Positions 1 to 13,300 of a stretch of 64,000 nucleotides of DNA are shown here, one piece after another. Position 1 is the first letter of the stretch. Each line of letters starts with the position of its first letter. The notes below the pieces were generated by a model, which saw only the letters and a program-made list of their open reading frames with translations, searched no databases and had not been told where the DNA came from. The DNA comes from Aplidium turbinatum (Eukaryota > Chordata > Ascidiacea > Aplousobranchia > Polyclinidae): the NCBI GenBank assembly GCA_918807975.1, contig OU964923.1, positions 17,651,235 to 17,715,234 of the forward strand, in the 5' to 3' direction. Made by a program: the position numbers and the translations under genes.

Positions 1-120
1 ACAAAGTGTGCATCTTGATAAAAAAAACATTATTGCCCCTAAAAATGCCTAAAAAGTGTCCAAAACAAGATTATGTTTGTCAAAATTATCTGGAGGGCAA
101 GCCCCCACACCCCCCCTTTC

Positions 121-2424
121 CAGTGCCGGATTAACCAAGTGCGGAGCTTGTAGCAGATTGATTTGATGTACAGTTAATACCCGGGAATTAATTGAATATT
201 TTATAGATTTGATCTACATTCTACTACAACAACAAAAATAACAAAAGTCTAATGTAATGTTTTATTTGCATTGAGAAATATAAAACTTCAACAATATCAT
301 TCAAAGGTCTTTTCGACGCATTTTGATATCTGAAAATTTGGCAATTATTTCAGATGAGTTCAGTGACTTCACAATGTCATTTTCAATATTCAAAAGAGTT
401 TGTAGCGGACGCGGTAGTTAGCACGCGCTCTCATATGCAGCCGTCCGTGCTGACGGCGACATTCCTGGGCAGAACCAAGATCAGAACTCGCGAGGAATGA
501 CCAGGACACGATAGTCTTCTTCACTGTCTTATTTATTGACTGGCTTGACGGAACAGTACTTGACACAAGCTAGAATTCTTTAAGACTGCGTTGTTTATTA
601 ACTTGACCGCTAGTTTCAGAAGAACAGAAATCCAAACATAGCGAAATGAGAACACCGAACTAAAAGAACTTCAACTTTAATTACCAACAGAAATAACAGC
701 GAGTCTGAGTTGAATAAACCTCGAATCGTCTCAAACAGCATAGTAAAGTATAATAATAGAGTCTAGTATAGCAATAGAGCAGTTGCTTAAAAAGAACTCT
801 AGTTTAAATTGGAGAGGCGCATCCACAGGCATTGCCAATTCTACATGCGATCATCTAACGTAGTACAACGGTGGATCCACTAGTCGCTGAAATACAGTGG
901 TACTGCAATTCAGGCACAATGCAAAGATTAATTACAAGACTGCATTCCGAAAGTACGCGGTATTTGTTGATTGGGAGGGAAGATTCTGGAATACGACATG
1001 ACGTCACAGTGACGCGCGTTGCGTCAGAGAAAATTAGCTCTCGGGCGCCACAAGTTACATAGTGTAGCCGCTCTTGCCCCATCGTGTTTCGCAGATAGTT
1101 TTTAATAAACTTCAATTGTGAAAATGATCTCTCTCCAGTATAATTAGCCTAATTAGTTACCATCATACATAGATAAATGCGCAACAAATTGTCAATGTTA
1201 GGAAACGTGGAGTCAATATTGTTTTCTTTAATCAAAGTGAAATAGTTGAGTTCTAGAAAGGAGCAATCAATAGCAATGTGCTTTACGAATTCTGAAAACT
1301 GAGGTACCGGTAGTTTATCTTTCAAACCGTCTTCCAAATTATGGAGATATGCTTCTAAAAGTCTGTCAGCACTTTCTTGGATCTGCGTAGGTGTTAGGTC
1401 ATGCAAATTTCGCAAAAAAAAAAAAAAACTAGACCGCGTGTTCAATTGGGTGTATGCCTTGCGACGTTGCTCTAGCGCAGATTGTAGGCTGTCCAATACT
1501 GTAAGGAAAACTTCCACCCGGAATCTGTCTTTAGGTGATTGATTAATTATCCATTGCATCTGAAACTGAACAGGCGCTGCCTACATCCTCATATCGCCTT
1601 TGATTTCGGACAATTCTTCTTGTGCTTGTTGGTCGGTAATCCGGCAGTTGAGTCAGCTTCTGCGCTACTGACTCAAACTTAGCGAATTGTTCTCAGAAAG
1701 TCTGTAGAGATCCTGCCAAAGAGGCACACAACGCTGAAGCAATGTTGAAATTTTGCTGCTTTGCTTGAAGAGAGGCTTGAGTTGCCTTGAAGCAATCGAG
1801 TATGCCTGGAAGCAACCGAGTATTCCAAAAAACCACTTAGATTCCAATATCGAGCAACTCCATTTTCTCGAGGAGTCCATTTGCCAGCTGTCGACATTTT
1901 GCCTTTTGCTCTTGGCCATTCGCAAGTTTCTCCAGTGCCCCCTTTATGAAGGGAAAACGTTCTTTAATAACCCTTATGGCATCAGCTCTTGCGGACCATC
2001 ATGTTGCAGAGAGCCTCTTTAGCACTCCACTCTAACTAACCTTAAAATCGCACACAAGAAACGATTAAATTCTTCCCTGTGACAACACAATGCGCGAAGT
2101 TGCCATTCTCTCGAATGTTCCCTCAAACAACAAGGACTAGCATCGTGGGCTAGTGGCATTCGAACAGGCAGTTGCCTCCAGCGGAAATTACTGTTTTTTT
2201 TTTAAGTTTAGAATAATTAGAAAGGGAAAAGACGTTGGGACTAGTAATTTAACCCAACAATTATAATGTTCTTCTATGTCATTTTAGTTTGCAAGCCAAA
2301 AATTACTTGTCATTTCGACATGTTTTTTTTGCAAAAAAAACATTTTGCTCGCCAAGCGCGGGTCTTGTGAAGCGCGAGGCCCGTAGCAGCTGCTACATCT
2401 GCTACTATAGTTAATCCAACGCTG
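121..2424 (-). mobile_element. decayed hAT transposon with ZMYM1-like transposase
   Basis: The ends are inverted and begin CAGTGCCGGATTAAC on the left and CAGCGTTGGATTAAC on the right, as in hAT elements. On the minus strand, from about 2010 down to 310, the reading pieces match the family of hAT transposases near ZMYM1 and P52rIPK: a block with WSARADAI, one with FRVEVFLTVLDSLQSALEQ, one with FPNIDNLLRIYL, and the C-terminal dimerisation block TGERSFSQLKFIKNYLRNT. There are several in-frame stops and at least three frame changes, and the C-terminal block is split by a 657-bp insertion. No clear 8-bp target duplication remains. The element is not functional. Confidence 0.75.
406..1062. mobile_element. 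unclassified 657-bp insertion in the hAT transposase
   Basis: The transposase reads continuously on the two sides: GQERL up to 1067 and TLLNIENDIVKSL from about 400. The intervening 657 bp is therefore an insertion. It is flanked by TGTAG at 401-405 and 1063-1067, a 5-bp target duplication. The ends start CGG and finish TAG, so the usual TG...CA ends of a solo LTR are not seen. The class is open. Confidence 0.55.
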
Positions 2425-3514
2425 ATTGCACCTTTCCAATTTACTTTTTCGGACAATAAGTTTTGCATTGTTTATTTATGTTTTAAATTTTGCTTTGTTA
2501 AAACTCTGGTACTTCCCCAACTTAGTTTTGGATCCGCCACTGCATTGTCGGCATAGCCTATAACTATTTTGTTCTAGAAAATCTTAAAAGTTGCTTTCTC
2601 CTTGCTGAATTGATAAATGTAATTTTATCTCCACATTGGAAGAGTTTGCGTCCCTAAACGCTTTCTGGTGCTATCTGAGCGATCACTAAACATAGAGGCC
2701 CACTAGTGGATTTCGGGGGGGGAGGGGACGAGATGGTGCTCACACGGCCCTGCACTTACCTAATTCGTCCTTGTGCTGAAAAGGTTGCCCATCCTTTTTT
2801 TATAGTTTACTAGCACAATGCAAAACTGTTGACTAGTTGAACCTAAACATCGATGTAGTTTATTAACCTTTTTTATACGATCACACAGTCAGGTTGGAAC
2901 ATATAATAATGTACCTCAACAAACTTTACGGAAGTAGGCTAATCATCTTCGGAACACATCTTCGAATAACCACAAATTAACTTGATCTCGAACAGTCTAT
3001 CAGTTATGAAAAGCTATGATAGACTTAGACTGAGCTATAGGTGTATCGTAGTGCAGTCAATATTTTCTAATGCTTCAGTTTTATTTTAACAAAAGAATAA
3101 TCTTCATAGCAACACTTTACCATTGCATACGTAATTTGTTGCAAATGTGCAAATTAAGATTGTATAGATACAAAAAGCCTATGAAATCCAGTTAAAACAG
3201 TGCTAGAAGAAAATAAAGCAAGTTGTCAACTTGCATTGTATTATTCAGCTTGCTGGAAATCGCATAACAGCCTATTTGCTCAAACATATCATTAAATTGA
3301 CTGGGCTTGACTAAGTAAATCAACTAAAATTTGATTCTGATCTATGAATAGCAATCAAAGACACGGTATAACACCACCCTTTGGCCGAGTAGCGGGGCCA
3401 GATAGGATTAGAAATTCCAACATTCTATCTCCCTTGAGATGTGTGTGACGTCACCATAACTGAATGAATGATAAATAATAATACTATCCGTCGGCAACAA
3501 TAACAACAAATAGC
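2425..3514. other. intergenic, no gene seen
   Basis: AT-rich sequence between the hAT element and the receptor 3' end. I see no coding frame or repeat structure. Position 2521-2545 resembles the end of another hAT element (GGATCCGCCACTG), but no partner end is visible. Confidence 0.5.
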
Positions 3515-3520
3515 TTTATT
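3515..3520 (-). terminator. possible polyadenylation signal of the receptor gene
   Basis: AATAAA on the minus strand about 400 bases after the stop codon. It is a plausible poly(A) signal by position only, since other AT-rich hexamers occur nearby. Confidence 0.3.
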
Positions 3521-3922
3521 ATTATTAATTCGATTATCGTGACATTATTTACCTCAAAAGAGCACTTCAGAGTTTATACTATTTTAAAGCTCATAATATC
3601 TGCTTTGGCTGTGCTACTGCTTCGCCACTTCTAAAATATTTGCGCGAGAAGAGTGTGCATCATTCATCTCATTGTCGCTGTTACCTCATTATGATTCACA
3701 ATTTAGGGAACGACAAATTTCTATTTGAAACGAAACAAAACGTTAAAATCTTGGTAATCTTCTAAGTCTCGGCACTGCCAGCAAACCGTCAACGTTAATA
3801 AAATGTAGACTATTGATTATTTTATGATTATAGAGATTTTTCTACCATTTGTATTCTCAACGTTTAAAAGTCAGTGGATTATCAGCAAACTTCTTCAAAT
3901 CCATTTGACTTAACTTCTTATT

Positions 3923-4396
3923 TTAAGACCAATTTATGCTTTCATCACGACGACAAAGGACAGTATTCTCTGGTATATCACAAAGTTTAGTTCCATTATT
4001 ATAAGAAGGTTCATTCGTTGAAGGACTGTTGGATTTAAAAGTTATGTTTGTGCGTGGGGTCCCGCCTTCGTTAGAGGTATCTACATCGTTCTTTCTTTTG
4101 GGAGCACATCTCCTTATGCTGTTTGTGCTTGGTAAGTCCAAGAGCGTTTCCTTAACGCTCATAAAGCAGCACAGTCGTCGAATAGACAAAAACGCTTCGT
4201 TTCGAAATTTCTTCACAGTCATACAATATAAGAAAAAATTTAAAGCCGAGTTTGCAAGGCCGCTTAATGCCGCTAGAGAGGAAAATATCTCGTCTTCGTT
4301 ACACTTGTGAGAATGTGCGTCAGAGCTTGTCAACAAAAGAAGAGCTTGTGGGAGCCACAAAATGATGAACGTGCAACAGACTGCCAACATCATTAT
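3923..4396 (-). CDS. receptor exon 6 (TM6, TM7, cytoplasmic tail, stop)
   Basis: Acceptor AATTTTCAG leads in phase 0 into TM6 with W345-L-P347, a short third extracellular loop, and TM7 with N384-F-F-L-Y388, where Phe replaces the usual Pro of NPxxY. A Cys pair after helix 8 (about 407-408) could be palmitoylated. The Ser/Thr/Asn-rich tail ends at the TAA at 3923-3925. Confidence 0.92.
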   Translation of the reverse strand: MMMLAVCCTFIILWLPQALLLLTSSDAHSHKCNEDEIFSSLAALSGLANSALNFFLYCMTVKKFRNEAFLSIRRLCCFMSVKETLLDLPSTNSIRRCAPKRKNDVDTSNEGGTPRTNITFKSNSPSTNEPSYNNGTKLCDIPENTVLCRRDESINWS

Positions 4397-7300
4397 CTGA
4401 AAATTAAAATGAAATTTGCAACGCATCATCACTTTAACTTTAACGTGCTTTAACTTGCAATAATCCAAATTCGGCAGCATAATTTCACTCATACCCTATA
4501 GAAAGAAATTCACTCATACCCTATAGAAATAAGTTAGTAATCTAGTATTTCTGCTGTAGAAGATTCAAAATGTTTTTAAAATCTCATTCCTAACTACTAA
4601 ATTGTGAACTCACTCAATTAGCTTTTCTAAGATCGAGGATTTCAGTTTTCCAAAGTCAAGTTGACGTTCGATAAAACTACGGAGTTCTTGAATAGTGAGT
4701 GTGCATTGTGCAGCTCCGAACATTAGCCAAGTATTGAGCCGCTTGGTCTATTTTTCATCCTCACCGTGATTCTTCGATGAAGCTTTTGGCGGGTCCCATT
4801 CAAAGGTGTCTCGCTTCGGGAACGATGAAGACACCGAAAAATTATCAAGTTAAGGAGAATGAGAATAAAATATGGGATGAAGAAAGCGAGGAGAACATGG
4901 AATATTATGTTGACAACGAAGGCATAGTGCTCCCCGATGGTTGCAGTGAGTGTGCATCCACATAAAATTCTAAAAACGTAACAGTTTAACAATGAAGAGT
5001 CATAGATAGTAACATCTTTAGAATTGACCAAACTGAAGAATCAGAAAAGCAACCGATAACAAGTTTAAAAATAAAAGAATTCTTCTCGATCACTGGACAA
5101 GATTAAATAGGTCAATTTTGTTGACTACAGTAGATACTACGAGCTTTCAAAACTTCATTTTCTGAATAACAACTAAAAAACAGCCACCTTGTTGAGATTG
5201 AATTTGATTTCATTTTGACAAGGGAGTGGAAATCAATGCATTGTTGACGAAAGTAGGAAGACAAATCAAAATAATGTTCATCACATTTAGAATTAAAAGT
5301 TAGCCTAAAGGTTAAGCAGGACAGATTGTACTTGTTTTATTTAGTTGTGAACAACTCGACAGAAAGTAGCCTGGACTGCAATATAATGTGTGACCTTGAG
5401 TTACATTATTCAAAGGATTGTCGTGGCATACAGCTCACAAATTAGAAAAAAAAATGTGCCATATTGTTGCGAATTATTTTTTATGTGTAGACTTTGGTTT
5501 CGTTTTATTACGGCTCAAAAATTTGCATTTAATAACTCCAATAGCAACTTGCTTCAGATGAGCGCCTGATCATGAAACAGGACAAACTATTGGCGTCGTT
5601 GAGAAATTAAAGCAACAAAGCCAATAAGTAAATCACAGATGTCATGAGTAGGCTACAAGGGAAACAAATAAAAAACCTACTAGTGCCACTTTATCAAATA
5701 AAGGTGGTCTTATCTGTTGAAACATCGTCGGTGAGTCAAATAAAGGCAAGTATAAGCAAGCAGTGATCACACGCAAATAAGAGTCGTAAAATTACTTTTT
5801 AAAGAGTTTTTTACTAGATCGAAAGTTGAAATTTTATTACGTTTCTTATTGAATGTGAGAAATTTTATAATCCACAATTACAGTAAGCTATACATACACT
5901 TTATAACCATACAGTAAGTCACGTAAAACAAATTTCAAAGCTTCCATGGTCAGCAGAAAAGTGATATCACTGGGTGAGCTACCAAACGGCGTAAGCACAT
6001 ATTTGTAGGCTACTAGAGACCGTAACCCAGCTGAAATAGATTCATATTTATACAAAAATATACGTTTTTCACCTAAACTAAAAAACAAAGAGTCCTCACA
6101 AATAACATTTTGCATTCCAGGCTGAGGTTTTGAGGATTAAAAACAATAGTTTGCGACAAAACAGATTTATGTGGTTCGAAACAAACTATTTTGCACACTT
6201 TTCGAAAAAAGACAAACTTTTATTTCATTGTAAATGTTATTGGTCTTGGCTATTGGCTTCACTTCGAATTTCGGTTTCAGAGAAAACCCTTGCTGATCAA
6301 CTTTATGAATGAAAGTAGATAAAAGCTGTTTGTCTTCTTACCTTTGAATGTGCTTATCATCTTGGAACGATGAGGTTATGTTAACCATCCCAGCATTTTC
6401 ATTCCTAATTTGCAAGGCCATCGAGCTACCTGCTGTTGCATTGTTTGTACTGTAATGAATGATCTCTGAATGTTCTGAAGACATTACTCCAATCAAAGGA
6501 AGAACTGTGGTGAAATTGAAGAACTTTAAAAAATGTTCGGAAACTTTCGGAACGTTTCGGTGTTCCTCTTGTTTGCTGTAGAGAGGACCAACAGCTAAAA
6601 AAGGAGAAGCAAACAAACAGCTGAGGAAGAATACAATCGTCGTCACCTGAAAGATATCAAACAGGTTAATTTTGACGACCTGCGCAAGATAGAGCTTAAT
6701 TACAAGCTTCTAACAAATTTTAAATAGGAGTATTTGGTTTCAACGCCAGAAAATTTTTTGTAGTGGGCAATCCAAAAAAAGTATGAGTAGTCTATGATAA
6801 CAACTTTACTTTTTGAAATACTAAATTAGAAAGGAAACATTAAACGAAATCCACTCAAAACTAATAATCCACCAGTGCATTCTATTGAGGAACGTGAGAC
6901 ATAGTCACATAACCAATGATGACACCATTAAAATTCGATTGTTTTAACTTTGTTACACATAGACCTATCCCTTTAGGGTTATGGTCTTTGGCAGTAACAG
7001 AATTAGTTTCTGTATCAGAAGCTCAAATGAAGAAGAAGAAGAAAGGGAAGGAGAAGAATAACAAGGGAATGCGAGACTTTAAATTTGCACTCGAGTTTTC
7101 AATTGCAAACACGATTGTTTCTAAATTAGTGGTCCCGGGCCTAGGTTGTCCTCTCAACGGCCCTGGCTATTGTGTACACGCGACAGTAAACTCAGAAATC
7201 CTGTCAATGAACTTCCATCTGTTAGTCCAAGATAAAGAAGGTGTTAAAATAATTTGGCAATCAACTTCAAGGACAACTTCTAGTTCAGCTGTCACAAATA

Positions 7301-10300
7301 CGATCCATTAAATTGATGAATTTGATACTAAACAAATGGAGTCATTTAGTTACAAACGTGTTAACAACAGCATTACTTCAAGTAAAATAAACACTAAACA
7401 GTTATTTTGAGGTTGTCCTGATCATCATTTAAACGTCTTCTTAATGTTGCTAATGCACGGAAAATTGTAGAGTTTTTTTTGCAAATCACCTTAAAACCCT
7501 TTATCAACGTGAAGTAATCAAATATGCAGAGACAAGTAGTCATGAAATAAAATCCTAGTCTACAAGCAAACTACAGAATGAAGTAAGAAGTTATTATGAA
7601 TTATTGAAGACAGCCTTGAAGACGGCTCTCTTCCATTTTGCGACAAACTGAAAACTTGTGGTGTTTCATCAATATTTAGTATGCCTTTATTGGACAAACA
7701 TCGCTTCCAGGTTGAGCTATGACTCATGAGCAACGAAAAAAAGTACAACAGGGTAATGATGGTATGATTTCAATGACTGAAAAATCTTGAAATTACTAAC
7801 CTACATCGTTTAGGAACATTAAGTAAAATTCTCCACGTAAAACTAGAAATAAAAATAACAACTTTGCTTTAGAAACACTCCTTTTTATGATGTAATGAAA
7901 AGGCTTTTCCAAACGTCAAAAATGCACCCGACAACAAATGATAGCAAGCACACACTTTCTCTTAAGTCGTGGCTTCAAATGAATCGTGATTAAGAAATCT
8001 TCTTGAATGTGCTGAGTAAGTTATTGCCCTTACTTCACTCGAACCAGAAAAACCAGAGATTTGACTAATTTTCGAAACCTTGTAGAACACTGGCAAAATT
8101 TATAGATTTTACGAGTCTGTTTTCGTGAAGTTATTTGATTGACTTAAGACGTCAAAATAATTTAAAATTTAAGACGCCAAATCTTAGCGGATAGAAGAAC
8201 GCATACAATATTTCAAATTCTACTAAAAGGAAAGTTGACAGAAACGCAAAGAGACCTGCGTGTCGCAGAGCGAAAACATAACGAACTAAAAGGACATATT
8301 TTAACTAAACTTACTTTTTATTTGATTGAATTTATGGCGTAGTGTTTATAGTTTTAGTGAAATATTCTGGGAATTTAATCAGGTGACGTTTATTACTGAA
8401 TTTACCTTGAAGGGTATGAGGGTGTCACGTACCAATTTTAGAGATTTCTTGTCCCGTGGAAAGTTAAAGCGGAATGATTTGTTTTTTACGATTTGAAGTT
8501 CAATACTTCGCTATATTTCAAACAAGTCAACTTCGATTTTAAAAAGTACAAGTCAGACCAAAAGCTATCACTCTGGTGCGGGCACGGAGAAACCACGTGG
8601 GCCTGGGCCCACCTACTTTATTTTTTGGGTGGGCCTGGCCCATCCACTTTTGAAAGTTAAATTTCTTTGAAAAGGTAGCGAAAACAGCAAATCGGAGAGA
8701 GAGTTCCAAAAAAAGGTCAATCATTTGATACACACTAGTTTGATTATTATCTTTAATAGCTCAATGATGAAATCCAATCTTCAAACTTTTCTGTTGAGCC
8801 CACTATTGATGGGCAGCACGTGTGAGTGTGGTTGCTTGTGATTGGTGGAGCGATCTATATCAATCAATATAATTATTCTCTATGGTCTGTATGGCTAAAA
8901 CAATGATATCATTAGGCCTACATACCCACGTACAGTATTCTGCAGATTATTACTCCCAGGTGGTATTATAACTATGTGTGTATATTTTCTCGGCAGCCGA
9001 TATGTAGCAAAAATTGACAGCGATAGACACATGTTTCGCCCATGAGGCTGGGCTCATCAGTATCGCACCGTATTCTAGCCACAAATTTATTCGACCACCG
9101 CTTTACCAGTCAGTTTAACTCTTATCTTTGTTGTTGTTTTTGATTGGATGGTATTGTTGATTGGATGGTCTGAATGGCTAGCGTGGAAGCTACACCGTTA
9201 TGGTTAGCGAATCGCAACTGCTCGCTGTACTAGTGAGTGCTCAGCCTTGTGCTGATAGCCGGGAAGAACGCCCCTTTCTTCACTATGTGTGTATTGTTGC
9301 CTTTTTATTTGTGTGTATATCGCCATATTTTGTACAGCGCTAAAAGCAATTTAACAATTTTGTTTTTGGCCAAATTGGGCCCAAAAATGGAAAATTTTCG
9401 ATGGTCGGCACGAAAGGTAATCATGAAAACACAATGTACAAACGATTTCAAGTATTAAGTTAGGAATGCAACAATGTTATGGCCTATGGGGGTCTGGGGG
9501 GCTTTGCCTTGAAAGTTTGAAAGTGTTTGAAAGTTGGATTGATTTTGACTGCTGCGCCTCTAGGCCCACCTACGTTTAAAATGGTTCCTCCATGCTTGTT
9601 CTGGTATAAAAGTACAGTACAGAATAGAACACCCAAGTGTTGAGTTCATGTTGAATGCAGGTGATGCGTATGTTCGAGACATACAGTAAGTTTATGAGGT
9701 CATAAAGTTTTTATCGCATTGGTTCTTGTGTATTTGCTTTCACGTTGCAGAGTCATAAAAGTGAACAAACACCTTGGGTAATAAAATATTTATTCTAGAA
9801 ATTGTCTCTGCGTATCGTGCTGAAAGCTGCTGGTAAAATTTCGATTTTATGTTTTGTTTTAGGATTTTGTTTTAATGAAGCAAATTTGTTTCAAACAGTC
9901 CCTCCACCTGCATGACGAATGCTAGGAGTGGCGTACACAGGGGGGAGCCATTGTACCATGTCCCCTTTAATGTTAATTTTTTTTAGCGTTGTGATGGTGT
10001 AGTGCAAACATGTGATTGTTCAAGAGTTGTCTTAGGTAGCAGAGACGTATTAACCGCCCTGGGGAGGGGGATCAAAAAAAAAAAGAATTCTTGCTTCCTC
10101 CGGGAGGAAAATCTTGCTTACGCCACTAAACGTACCCTCAATACGTGTGGTTCATCGTCTATACAAGCTGAGTATGGTAGGCTAATATACATGACTTACT
10201 GGTAGGATAGCTATTAGCTAATGGGCGTTTTTTCAATTTGTTTTCGATTTGAAAAAAATTCTAAATGCCCTTCCCCCCCTTTTTGTAAAAATCCTGCGTA

Positions 10301-13300
10301 CACCATTAAATGTTAAGCAAAACTTTCTGCGTAAACAACTTACAGTTACCATTCTACATAGCCCTACTGCCCTACTGAATATAAAATTAAAACATGGCGT
10401 GGACAAATGCAATAGATGGACTGTATCCCCATTAGTAAAGTAAGAACAGTGCCAAAAAACAAACATTGTCTTCTATAATGCACCAACACAAAGACAAATG
10501 ACAGTTTGCGCGTGATCGGAGCCGTTAATAGACTAATTTGGGTCTGGAAAGGCTCCTGACCCTTAGTACCATTATGAACCGGGCTCACAAATACCCCATT
10601 TTTGGGACCCCTATCAACGTCACTGCCCATGATCAACACAAATCTTAAAATCACTTTAATATTTTGTGGTTGTTTACTTTTTAAAATATTTGTTTTCTCA
10701 AGCAAAATCACTTTATGGCGCAAACATTTGCCAACTTACTATCCTGCAAATATATTAAAAAGTAAACTATTGAACATGCTCAAAAAGGCAACTAAGAGGA
10801 TGACAAATTTCTTAACGAAATTTCATAATACTTATTTTCGTATTTGTTTGTTGAATATTTGTCAAAATTTGTGATGAAATAATGTTATTATTAAAAACTG
10901 TTAAGTATCATTATCTTGAAAGTTTGTCAATAAGCATAACTTAAGTAGGCTACCAACTCTATGAAAAACAAACTGCTCCAGTCTAAAGTTATTGTATGAT
11001 ATTATTGTTTGTTATTCAGCACTAAGTCAGCTATTTTCAAACAGAAGTGTCCACTGTCCAACATAGGGGTTCTCATTCTTTGCCCCGTTAAATACCTCCA
11101 AGTTATAAAACAATCAGCCGAGCCCCCAGTAACCTGACACCAAATAAATATACAGCTTCTAGCATACCGTAAATTGACTAAAGACAGACACGAGTGTAAA
11201 TTATGCTCCACATAAAGTACCTTAGAAAATCTTTCCCTGAACTCCTGGAGGTTCGCGAATCCCAGGTTGAGAAGCTTTGGTCTAATGGTTGCAAAGTTTA
11301 TCCGATGAATGTGAAAGAAAAGTAGAAAATGCGAGTTTTTACTTCACTGACGTTTCGCTCACCATGACAATGCGCATTTTCGGAGTGAATAAGTATAGGC
11401 CTAACGTACAAAATAACATTTTGAAATTGTTTATCGGAGTGCGGTTGAAGGCAATAGAAAAATAAAATAAAAAATATCTTCCTTCGACTTTTCGAATAGT
11501 GAGCAAAAGATGAGAGAGTAGTTAATTTTTACGTTGGATAACATAAAACTTTCAAAAAATTCAGTACAATTCAAAGCAGTTGAGACAAACAAACCATTCC
11601 AGACGAAATTAAATTACGAAAACGTTTTAAACTATGCCAAAATAGGCATAAAACGTGTCCATCAAGATAATAAAGAATTATGCGATTTCAGTAGCAGATG
11701 ATCATCGTTAAGATCGTTATGGTTGAGCGTATTGCATTGTTGGGACGTAATGTTGATGTAGCAAGTTTCTGCTGTGGTGGGTTGATTGTAACTTGTTTTA
11801 ATGTTACAACTTTTTCTTTCTGACAAGGTTAGTTTGTGATTTTCCATAACCATGCACGAACAGAGAGCTGTTTTTTTCATATTCTATAATATATTTTTTA
11901 TAAATTTATATTTGTCAAACTGGCTATATGCCCTACGTTTTTGATTATCGTTTATGACGAATTTAAGATTGAAATATTAAAAAAGATTATTGTTTCCTTG
12001 TGGTGTAGACTGTAGGCCTCTTCTCACGCAGTTAGCCGTATTCAAATTCAAAATTAGCCGGTCTTATATACTGTAATAATAGATAATTCCATCTTTCATT
12101 TCAGAACACTAAGTACGATGACAGATTGATATTAACAACGATTTTTTAGGAATAATTAGGTTTCGAATTTCTACATCTTAGGCTGCTGTTTTTAGTCAAA
12201 TCCAGTAAACTTTCTTATTATTTTTTGCTTTACATAGAATATATTTTCTCACTGCATTTAACGCGACCTCATCTACAGTTTTGTGATTTCTTCTGCAATG
12301 AATCTTGTGTAGCTTCGCAACTGTTGAATGTATTTGTTTTGAAAGATTTTTACAGTGCTCACAATTGTTTTACCGGTTAATTAATTTTTCTGTTTTTATT
12401 GTTTTTATTTGCTTGTGCTTTTTCTGACATTCAAGAAGCCGCCTTTGCAGCGGCAAAGTTAAAAAATAAATTATGCAAATTTCCGAACCTCGCTGATTTT
12501 ATTTACTTGTTCAATCGTTCGGTTGCTTTCTAAATAAAAGATTCTTGTGTAATTTTCATCAGACTTAAAGTCATTCTCAATAACATCGAGAAAGCGGAGC
12601 AGAGATTAAGAAACATTAGTGTCTCATTACCATTGATTTAATTGTGTCCGGAATAATTTGTTTGTTTAACCCTTTGCTTTTCAACGTTTTTTTGGAAGTT
12701 AACTGCTCAAGGGGGGGGCATTTTTGGATCAAATTCAATCAGCTGTTACGAGTTATCCGCTGATGCTATTTCAACAGAAGTTGCACTGGTGTGAAAGCAA
12801 ATCATTTGTCTATAAGTTTGAAAACTCATTATTTTAAAATTTTATATGTTAAACTTGATATTTCAATTTTTGCAAAGGTACCTAAAAACGACAATTTTGA
12901 TTTAACTTGCCGCCTTTAATTAACCGTGCTAATCCGATTTCATGCAAACTTCTAAATAACAAAGAGCTCGATCGAACGCACGAAGTGTGTGTGCGGTGTG
13001 CCGAATCATTGCATTGATTAGAATTTACGACTTGCGAGCAAATCTTATTGTAAGCTACTCAGTACTCACTGATTCTAAAATAGTTACAATCAGAGTAATA
13101 TTGTTACACGAATTTGAAAAAAACAAAACTGCGTTTGTTGTCTTACATTTTTGTCCTAAACTAAATGCATTCCGAAACTCATGGCTAGCTTCTAGTTTTA
13201 TGGAACCAAATTTCTCATAAGTAACACCTTAGCCTGCTTGAATAGCTGTTTACATCTTCGTTTGTGTATTTTAGGTCTACAATTGAGTTTGTAGTATGAA

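Larger units (their letters stand above)
8579..9598. mobile_element. hAT-type nonautonomous element, copy 1, in receptor intron 3
   Basis: The 1020-bp element has imperfect terminal inverted repeats (CGGGCACGGAGAAACC on the left; GGTTCCTCCATGCTTG on the right) and degenerate 8-bp flanks CTCTGGTG and TTCTGGTA. Its termini, GC-rich subterminal parts and middle match the element at 19638-21108 in opposite orientation. It has no coding capacity. It is interrupted by a 298-bp retroposon at 8984-9281. Confidence 0.75.

Noticed and set aside
1050-1062. retroviral-type primer binding site (resembling TGGCGCCCGA on the minus strand)
   Set aside because: Only about ten bases match, there is no adjacent TG...CA end and no coding region. 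Treated as chance.
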